Shown piece after piece: positions 18,137 to 27,161 of a stretch of DNA of 58,034 nt; within the stretch, counting starts at the first letter, position 1; each line of letters begins with the position of its first letter. Source of the stretch: Nitrospiria bacterium (GTDB lineage Bacteria; Nitrospirota; Nitrospiria; JACQBZ01); NCBI GenBank assembly GCA_035498035.1, contig DATKAN010000009.1, forward strand, positions 1 through 58,034. Reading direction: 5' to 3'. The notes below the pieces were generated by a model. The model had not been told where the DNA came from, searched no databases, and saw nothing but the letters and a program-made list of their open reading frames with translations. A program made the translations under genes and the position numbers.

Positions 18137-18922
18137 ATGCGCGTATTTGAAATGCGGTTTGTTGCGATGGCGGGGCTGATGGCGCTTTGGTTTTCAGGCT
18201 GCGGAGATAACAATAATGTGCTCGGTGGCCTGGCGGACGACAGTTCGATTCAGGCCAAGACTCAAGACGGGCAGGCGGCGCTCGATCAAGGGGACTGCCA
18301 GGCCGCGATCAATAACTTTACCGAGGTCTACGACCACGATCCCAACGATGTCAAGGCACGAATCAATATTTCCGCGGCATATGCCTGCCGCGCCGGCTTC
18401 AGCGCCACGACGCTGATACGGATCGCGGCGGATTTTATCGCCTCCGGACAGTCCGTGGATCAATTCAACCTCTTCAAGGCCATCGCGGATGACGTGGTCC
18501 CCCACGCCTCGGCCACCTGGGATGCCGACACGGCCCAGGCCCTTTCCTATTTGACGGATCTGAATCTGCCCCCGACCGGAAGCTGCAATCCGGCGCCGTT
18601 TGCCTACGATTCCAACGCGGCTTTCCATGCGGCAATCATTTCGACCGCCCGGTCGGTATTCGCCCTTTCCCAGATTCAAGGCGCGACCCCGGATGTCATC
18701 CAGATCAATCTGATTACTCCAACCGTCGTGATGCAGATCGGCAACGCACTGAGCGCCGCCGATGGGGGGATGGTCTGCGCCAACAGCCTTATCGGAGGAA
18801 CGGCAATATTAGATACCGATCTGGCCCAGGCGATTCACGACCTGAACCTGGCGGCCGGTACACTTCTGGCCCCCGCCGATCTGGAAGCGTTTCTGACGGG
18901 CCAGGGGTTTACGCTTCAATAA
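18137..18922 (+). CDS. lipoprotein of unknown function (TPR-like)
   Basis: 261 residues from the ATG at 18137, chosen because GGGAGGGA precedes it and the N-terminus is then a lipoprotein signal: hydrophobic stretch, lipobox WFSGC with Cys22, followed by GDNNN. An upstream ATG at 18017 would bury the signal. Residues about 40-90 (GQAALDQGDCQAAINNFTEVYDHDPNDVKARINISAAYAC) look like one or two TPR-type helical repeats. The remainder is Ala/Asp-rich and unrecognised. It precedes an outer-membrane barrel gene by 47 bp, probably in one operon. Confidence 0.75.
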   Translation: MRVFEMRFVAMAGLMALWFSGCGDNNNVLGGLADDSSIQAKTQDGQAALDQGDCQAAINNFTEVYDHDPNDVKARINISAAYACRAGFSATTLIRIAADFIASGQSVDQFNLFKAIADDVVPHASATWDADTAQALSYLTDLNLPPTGSCNPAPFAYDSNAAFHAAIISTARSVFALSQIQGATPDVIQINLITPTVVMQIGNALSAADGGMVCANSLIGGTAILDTDLAQAIHDLNLAAGTLLAPADLEAFLTGQGFTLQ

Positions 18923-18969
18923 GCACAACTTAACCGGTCATGCGTTTAATTCGGAGGAGGAGAAAAGGC

Positions 18970-20055
18970 ATGCGAAAATGGATCGCGGCTTTGCCGATTC
19001 TGACGATTTTTATGGCGGGGACGGTCGCCGCGGACGAGTTGCCGATTTTCTATAAGGGCATCCGGCCGCTCGGGATGGGCGGTGCCTTCACCGCCGTGGG
19101 GGACGATGAGAATGCGATGTTCTACAACCCGGCCGGTCTTAACAGCATCAAGGGATTCGGGGAAGCGGAGGTTCTCAACCCTTACGCGGAAGCCGATAAA
19201 AATGTCATTCCCTTTTACAACGACGTTCAAGATATCGCGGATGCCTCGAACGACACCGAGCAGGCCCAGCTGGCCGCGAATCTGCTCGACAAATGGCTCG
19301 GAAAACATGTCCACCTCCGGACCGGATTGTTTCCCAATGTCACCATGCATAACTTCGGGATCGGCTTTCTGGGCCAGGCCGCGGTCGACGGGGAGGTTCA
19401 CAATCCGCTGGGCGTCAATACGCTGCAACTACGAGGAGGCTATGACCTGGCGCTGGTGGTGTCGGGTGCGTATGGTTTTAAGGTTTTCAACGGCCCGCTC
19501 CGAATCGGGGTTACCGGCAAGGTGATCGACCGCCAGCTGCTCGAACAAAACTACACGGTAACTGACCTGGTCGAGGAAAACGGGATCGATCTGCACAAGG
19601 GCCTCCAACACGGAAACGGTGTCGGTGTGGATCTGGGGGTGATCTACGCCTTGCCGGTCATTTTTGAGCCGGCCCTTGGGGTTTCCCTTCAGAACGTCGG
19701 GGACGTGAACATGGGCGACGCCGGCACAATCCAGCAGCAGCTGAACCTGGGCGTCGCCCTTCGTCCGCCGGTCGGCTTCGGGAAGCTGCTCCTGGCCCTC
19801 GATTACATCGATGCGACCCACCAATTGGGAATTGACAATGATATGGCAAAACGGGTAAATATGGGTGTGGAGTACAAATTCCCGTTCCTGGTCACGCTTC
19901 GGGCCGGGCTGCATCAAGGGTATCCGAGTTATGGGGCCGCGGTGGACTTCTGGGCGGTTAAGGCCAGCTATGCCTATTACATCGAGGAGCTCGGGGCCTA
20001 TGCCGGGCAGCGGCCGGATCGCAGGAACATGGTCCAGATCTCGTTTGGGTTTTAA
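18970..20055 (+). CDS. outer-membrane beta-barrel protein (PorV/FadL-like)
   Basis: 361 residues from the ATG at 18970, which has GGAGGAGG 9-10 bases upstream. Signal peptide MRKWIAALPILTIFMAGTVAA, cleavage before DELP. The segment GIRPLGMGGAFTAVGDDENAMFYNPAGL is the hallmark of the PorV/UPF0164/FadL-like barrel superfamily. The rest alternates as beta strands and ends in the outer-membrane signature Phe (MVQISFGF). Transport of a hydrophobic substrate or a protein-secretion partner role are both possible. It lies between two lipoprotein genes. Confidence 0.8.
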   Translation: MRKWIAALPILTIFMAGTVAADELPIFYKGIRPLGMGGAFTAVGDDENAMFYNPAGLNSIKGFGEAEVLNPYAEADKNVIPFYNDVQDIADASNDTEQAQLAANLLDKWLGKHVHLRTGLFPNVTMHNFGIGFLGQAAVDGEVHNPLGVNTLQLRGGYDLALVVSGAYGFKVFNGPLRIGVTGKVIDRQLLEQNYTVTDLVEENGIDLHKGLQHGNGVGVDLGVIYALPVIFEPALGVSLQNVGDVNMGDAGTIQQQLNLGVALRPPVGFGKLLLALDYIDATHQLGIDNDMAKRVNMGVEYKFPFLVTLRAGLHQGYPSYGAAVDFWAVKASYAYYIEELGAYAGQRPDRRNMVQISFGF

Positions 20056-20091
20056 TGAGAATTTTATAGAAAGAAATGGAGATTAAGTTAT

Positions 20092-20511
20092 ATGATTAAA
20101 TTTCTATTGGGTCTCTTGTTGATTCCCGCTTTTTTAATGGGCTGTGGGCAGAGTAACAATTCCAATACCAACATTCAAGAAGGAAAATCCGGCGGGAACA
20201 TTATCGTCCATGTTGCGGATGGCGACCCGACATCAAGACCTCTTTATACGTGGGAAGACCTTAACAATGATATGACGGCGATGAAAATCGCAGTAGCACG
20301 GACATCGGATCTAAAAGACGTCTGGAGTATCCAGTCCACTACTCTCTCTGACACTATTCAATCTCCATGGCAGCAGGGTACTACCGGCGGGTCAGTTAGT
20401 GAGACCGTTAGCACAGAACGCGATTTACAGACAAACATCGAGTATCGTGTAACGATAACAAAGGCCGATGGTATCACTTCTGGATACCGGAATTTTACGA
20501 TTATGCCGTAG
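20092..20511 (+). CDS. small lipoprotein, unknown function
   Basis: 139 residues with a lipoprotein signal (MIKFLLGLLLIPAFLMGC; Cys at 18) and an Asn/Ser-rich linker (GQSNNSNTN). The mature part is short and beta-rich (GGNIIVHVADGD, IEYRVTITKADG), suggesting a small immunoglobulin-like or jelly-roll fold; no family is recognised. Base composition is visibly more AT-rich than its neighbours, compatible with recent acquisition or relaxed selection. RBS ATGGAGA lies upstream. It is third in the lipoprotein/barrel/lipoprotein group. Confidence 0.7.
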   Translation: MIKFLLGLLLIPAFLMGCGQSNNSNTNIQEGKSGGNIIVHVADGDPTSRPLYTWEDLNNDMTAMKIAVARTSDLKDVWSIQSTTLSDTIQSPWQQGTTGGSVSETVSTERDLQTNIEYRVTITKADGITSGYRNFTIMP

Positions 20512-20541
20512 GGACAATTGAAATAACCTCCGTTTTCGGGT

Positions 20542-20553
20542 GTGATCAATCAC
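20542..20553. promoter_or_regulatory. 12-bp palindrome upstream of the folate/pantothenate operon
   Basis: GTGATCAATCAC, a perfect palindrome 14 bases upstream of the -35 box at 20567. The position suits an activator site of the CRP/FNR superfamily, but the half-site spacing fits neither CRP nor FNR consensus exactly. Confidence 0.35.
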
Positions 20554-20566
20554 GTTATAGGTCTTG

Positions 20567-20596
20567 TTGACAACCCGACAATCCGCCTGATATCCT
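20567..20596 (+). promoter_or_regulatory. sigma-70-type promoter for MTHFS-folD-panB
   Basis: A perfect TTGACA (20567-20572), 18-base spacer, TATCCT (20591-20596). Transcription would begin about 12 bases before the first ATG (20615). Confidence 0.52.
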
Positions 20597-20614
20597 ACCT
20601 CCGGATCAACGCCC

Positions 20615-21226
20615 ATGACCCACGTGACCACGATCGATGAAGAAAAGCGACGTCTGCGCGCGGATGTTTTGGCCGCACGAAACCGGCTCACGACGGCCCA
20701 GCGGGTGATCCGAAGCGCGGACATTCTTGGAAACCTGTTCGAGCTGGAGGCCGTGCGTGATGCGAATTGGATTCATTTTTATGTTTCCAACGGCAGCGAG
20801 GTCGAGACGACCGGGATGATCGCGCATGCCTTGTCGTTGGGAAAACGGGTTACCGTGCCGAAGATGGAAACGTCGTCCAAACAATTGATGCTCTCGGAAT
20901 TGAAGGACCCGGTGCGCGAGCTCGTCCCGAATTCGATCGGAATCCCGGAGCCGAGGCCCGAAGCCGTCCGTCCGGTCGAATCCGACCGCATGGACCTGTT
21001 CATCGTACCGGGTATCGCCTTCGACCCCGCCGGAAACCGGCTGGGACAGGGCGCCGGATACTACGATCGTCTCTTGGCGCCTGTGTCGGTGGGTGTTCCA
21101 ATTATTGGGCTCGCGTTCGAGTTGCAAATCGTGGAGCGGGTCCCGACCGGGGATCACGATATCCGGGTAAATTGGATCATCACGGAAAAAAGAACCATTC
21201 TATCAACGCGCGAACGGGACCACTGA
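20615..21226 (+). CDS. 5-formyltetrahydrofolate cyclo-ligase (MTHFS)
   Basis: 203 residues. ATP-dependent conversion of 5-formyl-THF to methenyl-THF, a folate salvage step. The signature LGQGAGYYDRLL is present near residues 145-156, with the N-terminal RLRADVLAARNRL basic helix and the FIVPGIAFD segment. Its stop overlaps the folD start (TGATG), and the neighbour FolD uses its product, so the two form a one-carbon module. Confidence 0.92.
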   Translation: MTHVTTIDEEKRRLRADVLAARNRLTTAQRVIRSADILGNLFELEAVRDANWIHFYVSNGSEVETTGMIAHALSLGKRVTVPKMETSSKQLMLSELKDPVRELVPNSIGIPEPRPEAVRPVESDRMDLFIVPGIAFDPAGNRLGQGAGYYDRLLAPVSVGVPIIGLAFELQIVERVPTGDHDIRVNWIITEKRTILSTRERDH

Positions 21227-22071
21227 TGGCGGAAATCATCGATGGCAAGAAGATTGCGGCCGAGATCAGAGAACGGATCAAAGAAGACGCCAAACTCCTG
21301 ACGGCGGAAGGACGCCGGCCCGGGCTGGCCGCGGTACTGGTGGGGGACAACCCGGCCTCGGTGATCTACGTCCGGAACAAGCGCAAGGCTTGTGAAGAGG
21401 TCGGGATCTATTCCGAGGAGCACAAGCTTCCGGCCACCACAAAACAGGAGGACCTGCTCAACCTGATCTACCGGCTCAACAACGATCCGAAGATCCACGG
21501 CATCCTGATCCAGCTTCCGCTTCCGAAGCATCTCGAAGCCGAGCCGGTGTTGTACGCCGTTTCTCCCAAGAAGGATGTGGACGGTCTCCATCCCAACAAC
21601 GTCGGACATCTCACGATGGGCTCCCCGGTTTTTGTTCCCTGCACGCCGGCGGGGGTGATGGCCATGCTGGATTACCACAAGATCCCGATCGAAGGGCAAC
21701 GGGCCGTGATCATCGGGCGGAGCAATCTCGTGGGAAGGCCGGTCGGTCTTTTATTGATGCACCGGAACGCCACGATCACGGTCTGCCATTCGCGCACACG
21801 CGACATCGAAGCGGTCTGTCGGGAAGGGGACATCCTGATCGCCGCGATCGGAAGGCCGCGCTTTGTCACGGCAGAGATGGTCAAGGAGGGCGCCGCCGTG
21901 ATCGACGTGGGGATCAATCGCCTTCCGGACGGCAAGCTGGTCGGGGACGTCGATTATGAAGCGGTCTCAAAAAAAGCCGGCTGGATCACGCCCGTCCCGG
22001 GAGGGGTCGGCCCCATGACGATCGCCATGTTGCTCCAGAACACCTTGGAATCGGCCAAACGGACCTTGTAA
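21226..22071 (+). CDS. folD: bifunctional methylenetetrahydrofolate dehydrogenase/cyclohydrolase
   Basis: 281 residues from the ATG at 21226 that overlaps the upstream stop; the open frame extends further 5' but without family similarity. Catalytic YxxxK (Y48, K52) in SVIYVRNKRKACE. Substrate motifs QLPLP and VDGLHPNNVG; NADP-binding IGRSNLVGRPVG; C-terminal TPVPGGVGPMTIAML. It interconverts methylene-, methenyl- and formyl-THF, supplying purC/purine synthesis and PanB (which uses methylene-THF). Confidence 0.97.
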   Translation: MAEIIDGKKIAAEIRERIKEDAKLLTAEGRRPGLAAVLVGDNPASVIYVRNKRKACEEVGIYSEEHKLPATTKQEDLLNLIYRLNNDPKIHGILIQLPLPKHLEAEPVLYAVSPKKDVDGLHPNNVGHLTMGSPVFVPCTPAGVMAMLDYHKIPIEGQRAVIIGRSNLVGRPVGLLLMHRNATITVCHSRTRDIEAVCREGDILIAAIGRPRFVTAEMVKEGAAVIDVGINRLPDGKLVGDVDYEAVSKKAGWITPVPGGVGPMTIAMLLQNTLESAKRTL

Positions 22072-22116
22072 GGGCGGATATATCGGAGCGGGGCCGGGAG
22101 CTCCCTGCGGTGGATT

Positions 22117-22917
22117 ATGGTAAAGAAAATCACCATTCTCGATCTTCTCAAACGTAAGCGCGACGGCAAAAAGCTCACAATGCTCACCGCCTACGATTTT
22201 CCCTTCGCCCAGATCGTGGATGAGGCGGGGATCGATATGATCCTGATCGGGGATTCCCTGGGCGTCGTGGTTCAAGGCCACACCAACACGCTTCCCGTGA
22301 CGATGGAGGAGATGCTCTACCATACCCGGATTGTATCCCGCGCGGTGGAGCATGCCTTGGTGATCGGCGACATGCCCTTCATGTCGTTTCAGCCCGGCGT
22401 GGAGGATGCCGTTCGCAACGCCTGCCGCTTTCTTCAAGCCGGCGCCACGGCCGTGAAACTGGAAGGGGGCGAGGCGGTCCTCGATCGGATACGGGCCCTG
22501 GCCCGTATGGATATTCCGGTCATGGGTCATATCGGCCTCACGCCGCAGTCGATTCACCGCATGGGCGGTTACAAGGTCCAGGGCCGCGAACCGGCCATGG
22601 CCGAGCGGATCATGGCCGATGCGAGAGCGGTCGAGGAAGCCGGCGCCTTCGCGGTCGTTCTGGAGGGAATTCCGATGGACCTGGGCCGGAAGATCACGAA
22701 GGCCCTATCGATCCCCACGATCGGCATCGGGGCCGGACCGCACTGCGACGGCCAGGTCCTGGTGATCCATGATTTATTGGGTTTGTTTGAGCGCTTCCAT
22801 CCCACCTTCGTAAAAACCTACGTGAATCTCAAGGCCCAGGCTCTCGAGGCCATCCAGCGCTACAAGGAGGAAGTCGAGCTGGGGAAGTTTCCGTCCGAGG
22901 ATGAGAGCTATAAATAA
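22117..22917 (+). CDS. panB: 3-methyl-2-oxobutanoate hydroxymethyltransferase
   Basis: 266 residues, the normal length. First step of pantothenate synthesis: transfer of a hydroxymethyl group from methylene-THF to 2-oxoisovalerate. Motifs [22 protein letters not shown] (metal-binding Asp), [24 protein letters not shown] and [24 protein letters not shown]. It follows folD by 45 bp, which makes sense as FolD interconverts its one-carbon donor. Confidence 0.97.
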   Translation: MVKKITILDLLKRKRDGKKLTMLTAYDFPFAQIVDEAGIDMILIGDSLGVVVQGHTNTLPVTMEEMLYHTRIVSRAVEHALVIGDMPFMSFQPGVEDAVRNACRFLQAGATAVKLEGGEAVLDRIRALARMDIPVMGHIGLTPQSIHRMGGYKVQGREPAMAERIMADARAVEEAGAFAVVLEGIPMDLGRKITKALSIPTIGIGAGPHCDGQVLVIHDLLGLFERFHPTFVKTYVNLKAQALEAIQRYKEEVELGKFPSEDESYK

Positions 22918-22952
22918 GGCCCCATACCGTTTCGCCGGATTCCGTCTATATC

Positions 22953-23285
22953 ATGTGGTGGCGGTTTAAAAAGCGACAGGAGGATGATCTCGCCCGTTTG
23001 GTCTCGGCCTACCGCTTTCTCCTCAAGGTCTCATTGCAGAACGCGCCCGACGCCTTGCAGCCGTGGCGGGGGGCCTTCGGCCAGGCCTTCCGGCTTTTCT
23101 TTTATGACTGGCCCTCCCCGAACGAGTTGCGACGCTTTGAAAAGAAAATGCTCCGCCGACTCAAGAAGACCGTCGATGTGCCCCGGGCCTTCATCATGGC
23201 TTTCAACGATTTTCTGGATCAGAAGGCCTTGAGCCCGGAGGAGTTGGATGAGGTGATCAAACGGGGTCAGGAGGCCTTTTATTGA
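22953..23285 (+). CDS. small hypothetical protein
   Basis: 110 residues, mostly helical and basic (MWWRFKKRQEDDLARLV at the start), no signal peptide or membrane segment, no recognised motif. It follows panB by 35 bp and is probably the last gene of that transcript. Its stop overlaps the 3' end of the convergent aminotransferase gene by 7 bp. Composition is like the neighbours, so it is likely a real conserved gene of unknown role. Confidence 0.6.
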   Translation: MWWRFKKRQEDDLARLVSAYRFLLKVSLQNAPDALQPWRGAFGQAFRLFFYDWPSPNELRRFEKKMLRRLKKTVDVPRAFIMAFNDFLDQKALSPEELDEVIKRGQEAFY

Positions 23286-24505
23286 TTCGTAGCCCTCGAG
23301 AGCGCTTCCCGCATGATCTCGAGTCCCTGATCGAGTTCCGCTTCCGTGATGATCAGGGGCGGGGCCAGACGAACGACCGTATTGGAATGCAAGGTCCAGC
23401 CGAGGATCAGGCCGGCGTCGCGGCAGTTGGTCGCAAAGCGTTTCGTTAAATTTGCATTGTTTAATTCGAATCCAATCAGCAATCCTTTCCCTCGGACGTC
23501 CTTCACGCCGCCGATCCGCGACAAGGTATTTAGCCGGTCCCTAAGGTATTGACCCAGCCGCTCGGCGCGCTCCGGAAGTTTGTTCTCAATCAGAAAGTCC
23601 AGCGCCGCCAGTCCCGCGGCGCAGCAGACCGGATGGCCTCCGAAGGTCGTCACGTGGGAGAGGGGCGGATTTTCGGACAGCGTCCTCATGATTTCCGGCC
23701 GGCTCACAAAGGCGCCCAGCGGCATTCCGCCTCCAAGGGCCTTGGCCAGTACAAGAATGTCCGGCACGACATCCCAATGTTGGGAGGCGAAAAGCTTTCC
23801 GGTCCGGCCCATTCCGGTCATGACTTCATCGAAGATCAGCAGCGCGCCGGTCTCGTTGCAGCGTTGGCGAAGGGCCGGGAGGAAATCATCGGTGGGAAGA
23901 TTCACGCCGCCCTCGCCCTGTATCGGCTCGACGATCACGGCGGCCGTCCGGCGGTCGATCGTCTTCAGAGAATGCAGGCGGTTGAACGGGATGAAGACGA
24001 CGTCGGGCAACAAGGGACGGAAGGGTTTCCGATACACCTCGCGTCCCGTTACGGAGAGCGATCCTTGAGAATCGCCGTGAAAGCCGCCTTTGAACGCGAC
24101 AAGTTTTTTTCGCTTCGTGTATTTCTTGGCCGTTTTGAGCGCGCCTTCGTTGGCTTCCGTTCCGCTGTTCGTGAAGTAGGTGACCGAAAGCGGAAGGGGG
24201 ACCACCTGAGCCAAGCGCTTGGCCAGGCGGACCTGCGGTTCCTGAATATACTCGCCGTAGACCATGACGTGAAGATAGCGCGCGGCCTGATCCCCGACGG
24301 CCTTGACCACGGCCGGGTGGGCATGTCCCAGATTCGCCACGCCGATGCCCGAGATGAAGTCGAGATATTTCTTCCCTGATCGATCCGTAATCCGGCAACC
24401 CTCGGCACGGTCCACCTCGATTCCCATCGGCTCGGACGAAGTCTGGCAGACGTAGCGCAGGAAATCTTCTATTTGGTCGTCCCGACTTATCTCCTTACTC
24501 TTCAC
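23279..24505 (-). CDS. class III PLP-dependent aminotransferase
   Basis: 408 residues. Motifs: TNSGTEANEGALKTAKKYT (PLP phosphate), FKGGFHGDSQGSLSVTG, VEPIQGEGG, the PLP-ring Asp in LIFDEVMTGMGRTG, and the Schiff-base Lys in LAKALGGGMPLG. The family includes acetylornithine, ornithine, GABA and fatty-aldehyde/diamine aminotransferases; the acceptor cannot be read off. It is last in a minus-strand operon after LuxE-like and LuxC-like genes, 10 bp behind luxC. By context the natural partner is the aldehyde made by LuxC, giving a long-chain amine; this is inference. Confidence 0.88.
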   Translation of the reverse strand: MKSKEISRDDQIEDFLRYVCQTSSEPMGIEVDRAEGCRITDRSGKKYLDFISGIGVANLGHAHPAVVKAVGDQAARYLHVMVYGEYIQEPQVRLAKRLAQVVPLPLSVTYFTNSGTEANEGALKTAKKYTKRKKLVAFKGGFHGDSQGSLSVTGREVYRKPFRPLLPDVVFIPFNRLHSLKTIDRRTAAVIVEPIQGEGGVNLPTDDFLPALRQRCNETGALLIFDEVMTGMGRTGKLFASQHWDVVPDILVLAKALGGGMPLGAFVSRPEIMRTLSENPPLSHVTTFGGHPVCCAAGLAALDFLIENKLPERAERLGQYLRDRLNTLSRIGGVKDVRGKGLLIGFELNNANLTKRFATNCRDAGLILGWTLHSNTVVRLAPPLIITEAELDQGLEIMREALSRATNQ

Positions 24506-24515
24506 GCCTCACTCC

Positions 24516-25946
24516 TCACGGCATCTCAAGATCCACCCACCGCACGCGGTCCGCGATGAAACGTCTCCCGTCCTGCGGCCACCCGGCCGGCGGCTGTTGC
24601 ATCCGCCCGACCGGGCATATTCGGCTTGCACCGGTGCGTCCGAGGCATTCGGCCAGCGCGGGCCGGCGGGATTCATGAACGGCGACACCGACCCCCTGAA
24701 GATACGGCCGCCAGGATTCCAGAAAGGGCGGGACATGGATCAGATCATCGATCGGCTTGACCCGGACGGTCCGGTAAAGCGGGGACAAGACGAAAGAAGG
24801 ATCGGCCTCATAGATCACGGTCCAGGATGTTCCGGTTTCGCTCCCGAAGACGATCACTTCCTCCCCATCGGCCTGTTTAATCTCGGCCACGCTTCGGACC
24901 TGATGGACTCGCGCGGCCGTGGCGGTATCGAGGGTGCCCCGGGGCAGTTCGTGTTCCAGACGTTTCAGCTCCTCCGCCAACGCCCTGGCGAACTGACGGG
25001 GAAAATGGTCGCCTCCGGTTTCAACGTAAAACAGATGCGGGGAGAGACAGCCCTGTTGATCATACATCGCGACGTCGAGGGCGGCGCCCCGGGTTACCTG
25101 TTTGAGATCGCCCAGGGCTTCCCGGCCGATCAGGCCCAGGCTAGCACGATGCCCGTACCCGATGAAGCGGCCCGAAACCGCTTGGCGCTGAGCCGCGGAA
25201 TGCCGAACGTCTGTGACGGCTTCATCGCCTCCGGTGGCCGTGACCAACTCGCTTCGGCTGAAGGCCACTCCTTCAAGGCTTTCGGCCTCGGGCCGGCCTC
25301 CGGGCCAGGCGACCATCGCGAGGCAGTGGGCGAGGCGGGGTTCGATTCGAACGAGCATCTGAGAGAACAGAACCGGCGATAACGGCTCGTGGGAGGAAAC
25401 CTTGCAAAGGCAGGCCGATTTTGTGAGCAGGGTAGCGATGATGTCGGAGATCCCGAGTCCGGGGATGTTTCCGGCGAGGATGTTCGTCGTGATTCGGGGT
25501 CCGACGGCTCGGGTCAGACGGGCCGGATCCTCCTGTCTCGCAAGAAACCCGTCCAGCATGCCCTCATTTCCCAATTCGTGTCGTAGGACCCTGAAAAGGG
25601 CGTCTTTCCGGTAACCCTCCATAATTCGCGTGAGGCCGACTCGGATCATCGCTGGGGACAGGCCGGTGATGTGCGGCAGGACACGTTCGGCCGTTTGCCG
25701 CGCGGGATCGTCCGGTTTCAACCATCGCGCCGCGGCCTCGTCGATCAAGTCCAGAAGGACCGCGGTGGGTTGTCTCGAAAGAAACTGGTCCTGCGCCCCC
25801 AGGAGATGATTGATCACGTCGGAGAGGGTGGTGGCGGTCAAGAGGGGGAGACGGATTTGAACCGGCCCGAATTTCAGGGTCGTAAAATTCGAGATCTTGA
25901 TGGGGGGCGGGAGGAAGAAACCGTCCAGTGTCAGGGGATCGATCAT
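24516..25946 (-). CDS. LuxC-family acyl-CoA/acyl-protein reductase
   Basis: 476 residues, close to LuxC. The family (PF05893) reduces an activated fatty acid to the aldehyde with NADPH. The nucleotide-binding GNIPGLGISDII and the catalytic Cys in YDQQGCLSPHLFYVE are present. The start overlaps the LuxE-like stop by 4 bases, so subunits are probably made in fixed ratio, as in the bioluminescence fatty-acid reductase complex. No luciferase (luxAB) or transferase (luxD) gene is present. The aldehyde is probably passed to the aminotransferase encoded next. Confidence 0.86.
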   Translation of the reverse strand: MIDPLTLDGFFLPPPIKISNFTTLKFGPVQIRLPLLTATTLSDVINHLLGAQDQFLSRQPTAVLLDLIDEAAARWLKPDDPARQTAERVLPHITGLSPAMIRVGLTRIMEGYRKDALFRVLRHELGNEGMLDGFLARQEDPARLTRAVGPRITTNILAGNIPGLGISDIIATLLTKSACLCKVSSHEPLSPVLFSQMLVRIEPRLAHCLAMVAWPGGRPEAESLEGVAFSRSELVTATGGDEAVTDVRHSAAQRQAVSGRFIGYGHRASLGLIGREALGDLKQVTRGAALDVAMYDQQGCLSPHLFYVETGGDHFPRQFARALAEELKRLEHELPRGTLDTATAARVHQVRSVAEIKQADGEEVIVFGSETGTSWTVIYEADPSFVLSPLYRTVRVKPIDDLIHVPPFLESWRPYLQGVGVAVHESRRPALAECLGRTGASRICPVGRMQQPPAGWPQDGRRFIADRVRWVDLEMP

Positions 25947-27028
25947 TGGATACCCAGTATGTCTTCGACCAGCAACGAGCAGCCTCGGGTCTCCGTGCCG
26001 GCGAGGCGTCCGGTGATCTCAAACCCGTCCGCGACTTCCAGACCGATGTCCTCGGTCTGGAGCGCCGATACCGAACCGCAATTCGCCAGGTCAAAATGGC
26101 GAAGAACGCCCGTGGACCCCTGCGGCCGGTCTTCCAGCGTTTCCGGGTCCACCGCCCGCGTTCGGACCCAGGGCGGTACTCGTTTGTGGCGCGGTCGCGC
26201 GATGCCGTTGAGATGGTCGGACAACGAGTTGTCATAAAATTGGGATCCCATTTCGGTCATGCCGTACTCGTTGACGATGTGCGTTTGGGGGACCCCCAGC
26301 GCTTCTTCAAAACGACGGTAGAGTTCGGGTTTTGAAAGATCGATCTTCCGACCCTTCAATCCGCCGGTGTCCATGATCCGACTGCCCGGCGGCAATCGAA
26401 AGGACGCGCGTCGCGCCTGACAATAATCCAAGAATTGGTGAAACGCAAGCGTAACCCCGGACAGCAGCACCGGCCTGTTTTGTTCACAGGTCTCTCTCAG
26501 CGATCGAAAGAGCCCTTCGAGGTCGAGGCCCGCGTCGCTTATAAAATAGACCGAGTCAGGTCCCCCGTATTCCTGCCGGACGACCTCCATCATATGGGCC
26601 AACGAAGAGTGAGGCCAGACCTCCGGAGAGCCCGTCAGGATAAGCATTCGGAGTTCGACAAGATCCGGCAGCAGGTGGACTGTAAAATTAGGAAGAATCG
26701 ATGCACGATAGATATCCAATCTCGGGATCAAGTGCCGTCCGCGTTTGGTCGGGCCCTGCGATGTGCCGCTGGTGAAAAAAACCTTCTCGGGACGATCGCA
26801 GGCGAGATCGAGTTCTTTGAATGCGGCGGTGGGAACAGCCGGAATTTCGCGCCAGGATCCCACCCTGTCCGGCGTTTGATTCTTGGCCTCACAGTATCGC
26901 CGGTAAGAAGGATTGCGCTCGTATTGAAACGCAAACACACGGAGGGCCAATGTGTCAAATCGTCCCTCGACAGGGTGCCGGATAAAATCCAGAACTTCTT
27001 CGTAAATGACGTCTGTTTTCCTGTTCAT
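25943..27028 (-). CDS. LuxE-family acyl-protein synthetase
   Basis: 361 residues. LuxE-type enzymes (PF04443) activate a fatty acid with ATP and hold it as a thioester. The adenylate-forming motif is FTSGTSQGPTKRGRH; later YGMTEMGSQFYDN resembles the adenylation-domain YGxTE motif. The C-terminal flexible arm has Cys350 (ETRGCSLLV), 11 residues from the end, matching the position of the acyl-accepting Cys of Vibrio LuxE. It is first gene of the operon, with its own promoter-like sequence at 27043-27071. Confidence 0.83.
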   Translation of the reverse strand: MNRKTDVIYEEVLDFIRHPVEGRFDTLALRVFAFQYERNPSYRRYCEAKNQTPDRVGSWREIPAVPTAAFKELDLACDRPEKVFFTSGTSQGPTKRGRHLIPRLDIYRASILPNFTVHLLPDLVELRMLILTGSPEVWPHSSLAHMMEVVRQEYGGPDSVYFISDAGLDLEGLFRSLRETCEQNRPVLLSGVTLAFHQFLDYCQARRASFRLPPGSRIMDTGGLKGRKIDLSKPELYRRFEEALGVPQTHIVNEYGMTEMGSQFYDNSLSDHLNGIARPRHKRVPPWVRTRAVDPETLEDRPQGSTGVLRHFDLANCGSVSALQTEDIGLEVADGFEITGRLAGTETRGCSLLVEDILGIQ

Positions 27029-27042
27029 GGCGATGAGGCCTT

Positions 27043-27071
27043 ATTATACGCCGGAGTGGCAAGGGTGGCAA
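27043..27071 (-). promoter_or_regulatory. sigma-70-type promoter of the LuxE-LuxC-aminotransferase operon
   Basis: Minus strand: TTGCCA (27071-27066), 17 bases, perfect TATAAT (27048-27043). The transcript would start about 8 bases before the LuxE ATG, too short for a normal ribosome-binding site. Confidence 0.55.
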
Positions 27072-27094
27072 CTGAGGATTCGACGCATTTCTTG

Positions 27095-27124
27095 TTGACT
27101 AAGGGACGGAATCTGATTTATAGT
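27095..27124 (+). promoter_or_regulatory. promoter 1 of the 2-oxoacid:ferredoxin oxidoreductase operon
   Basis: TTGACT (27095-27100), 18 bases, TATAGT (27119-27124). A leader of about 170 bases. It lies back to back with the LuxE promoter. Confidence 0.5.
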
Positions 27125-27161
27125 AACTAGGTTGTGGGAGAAGGAAAAAAATGGGTGGGCC

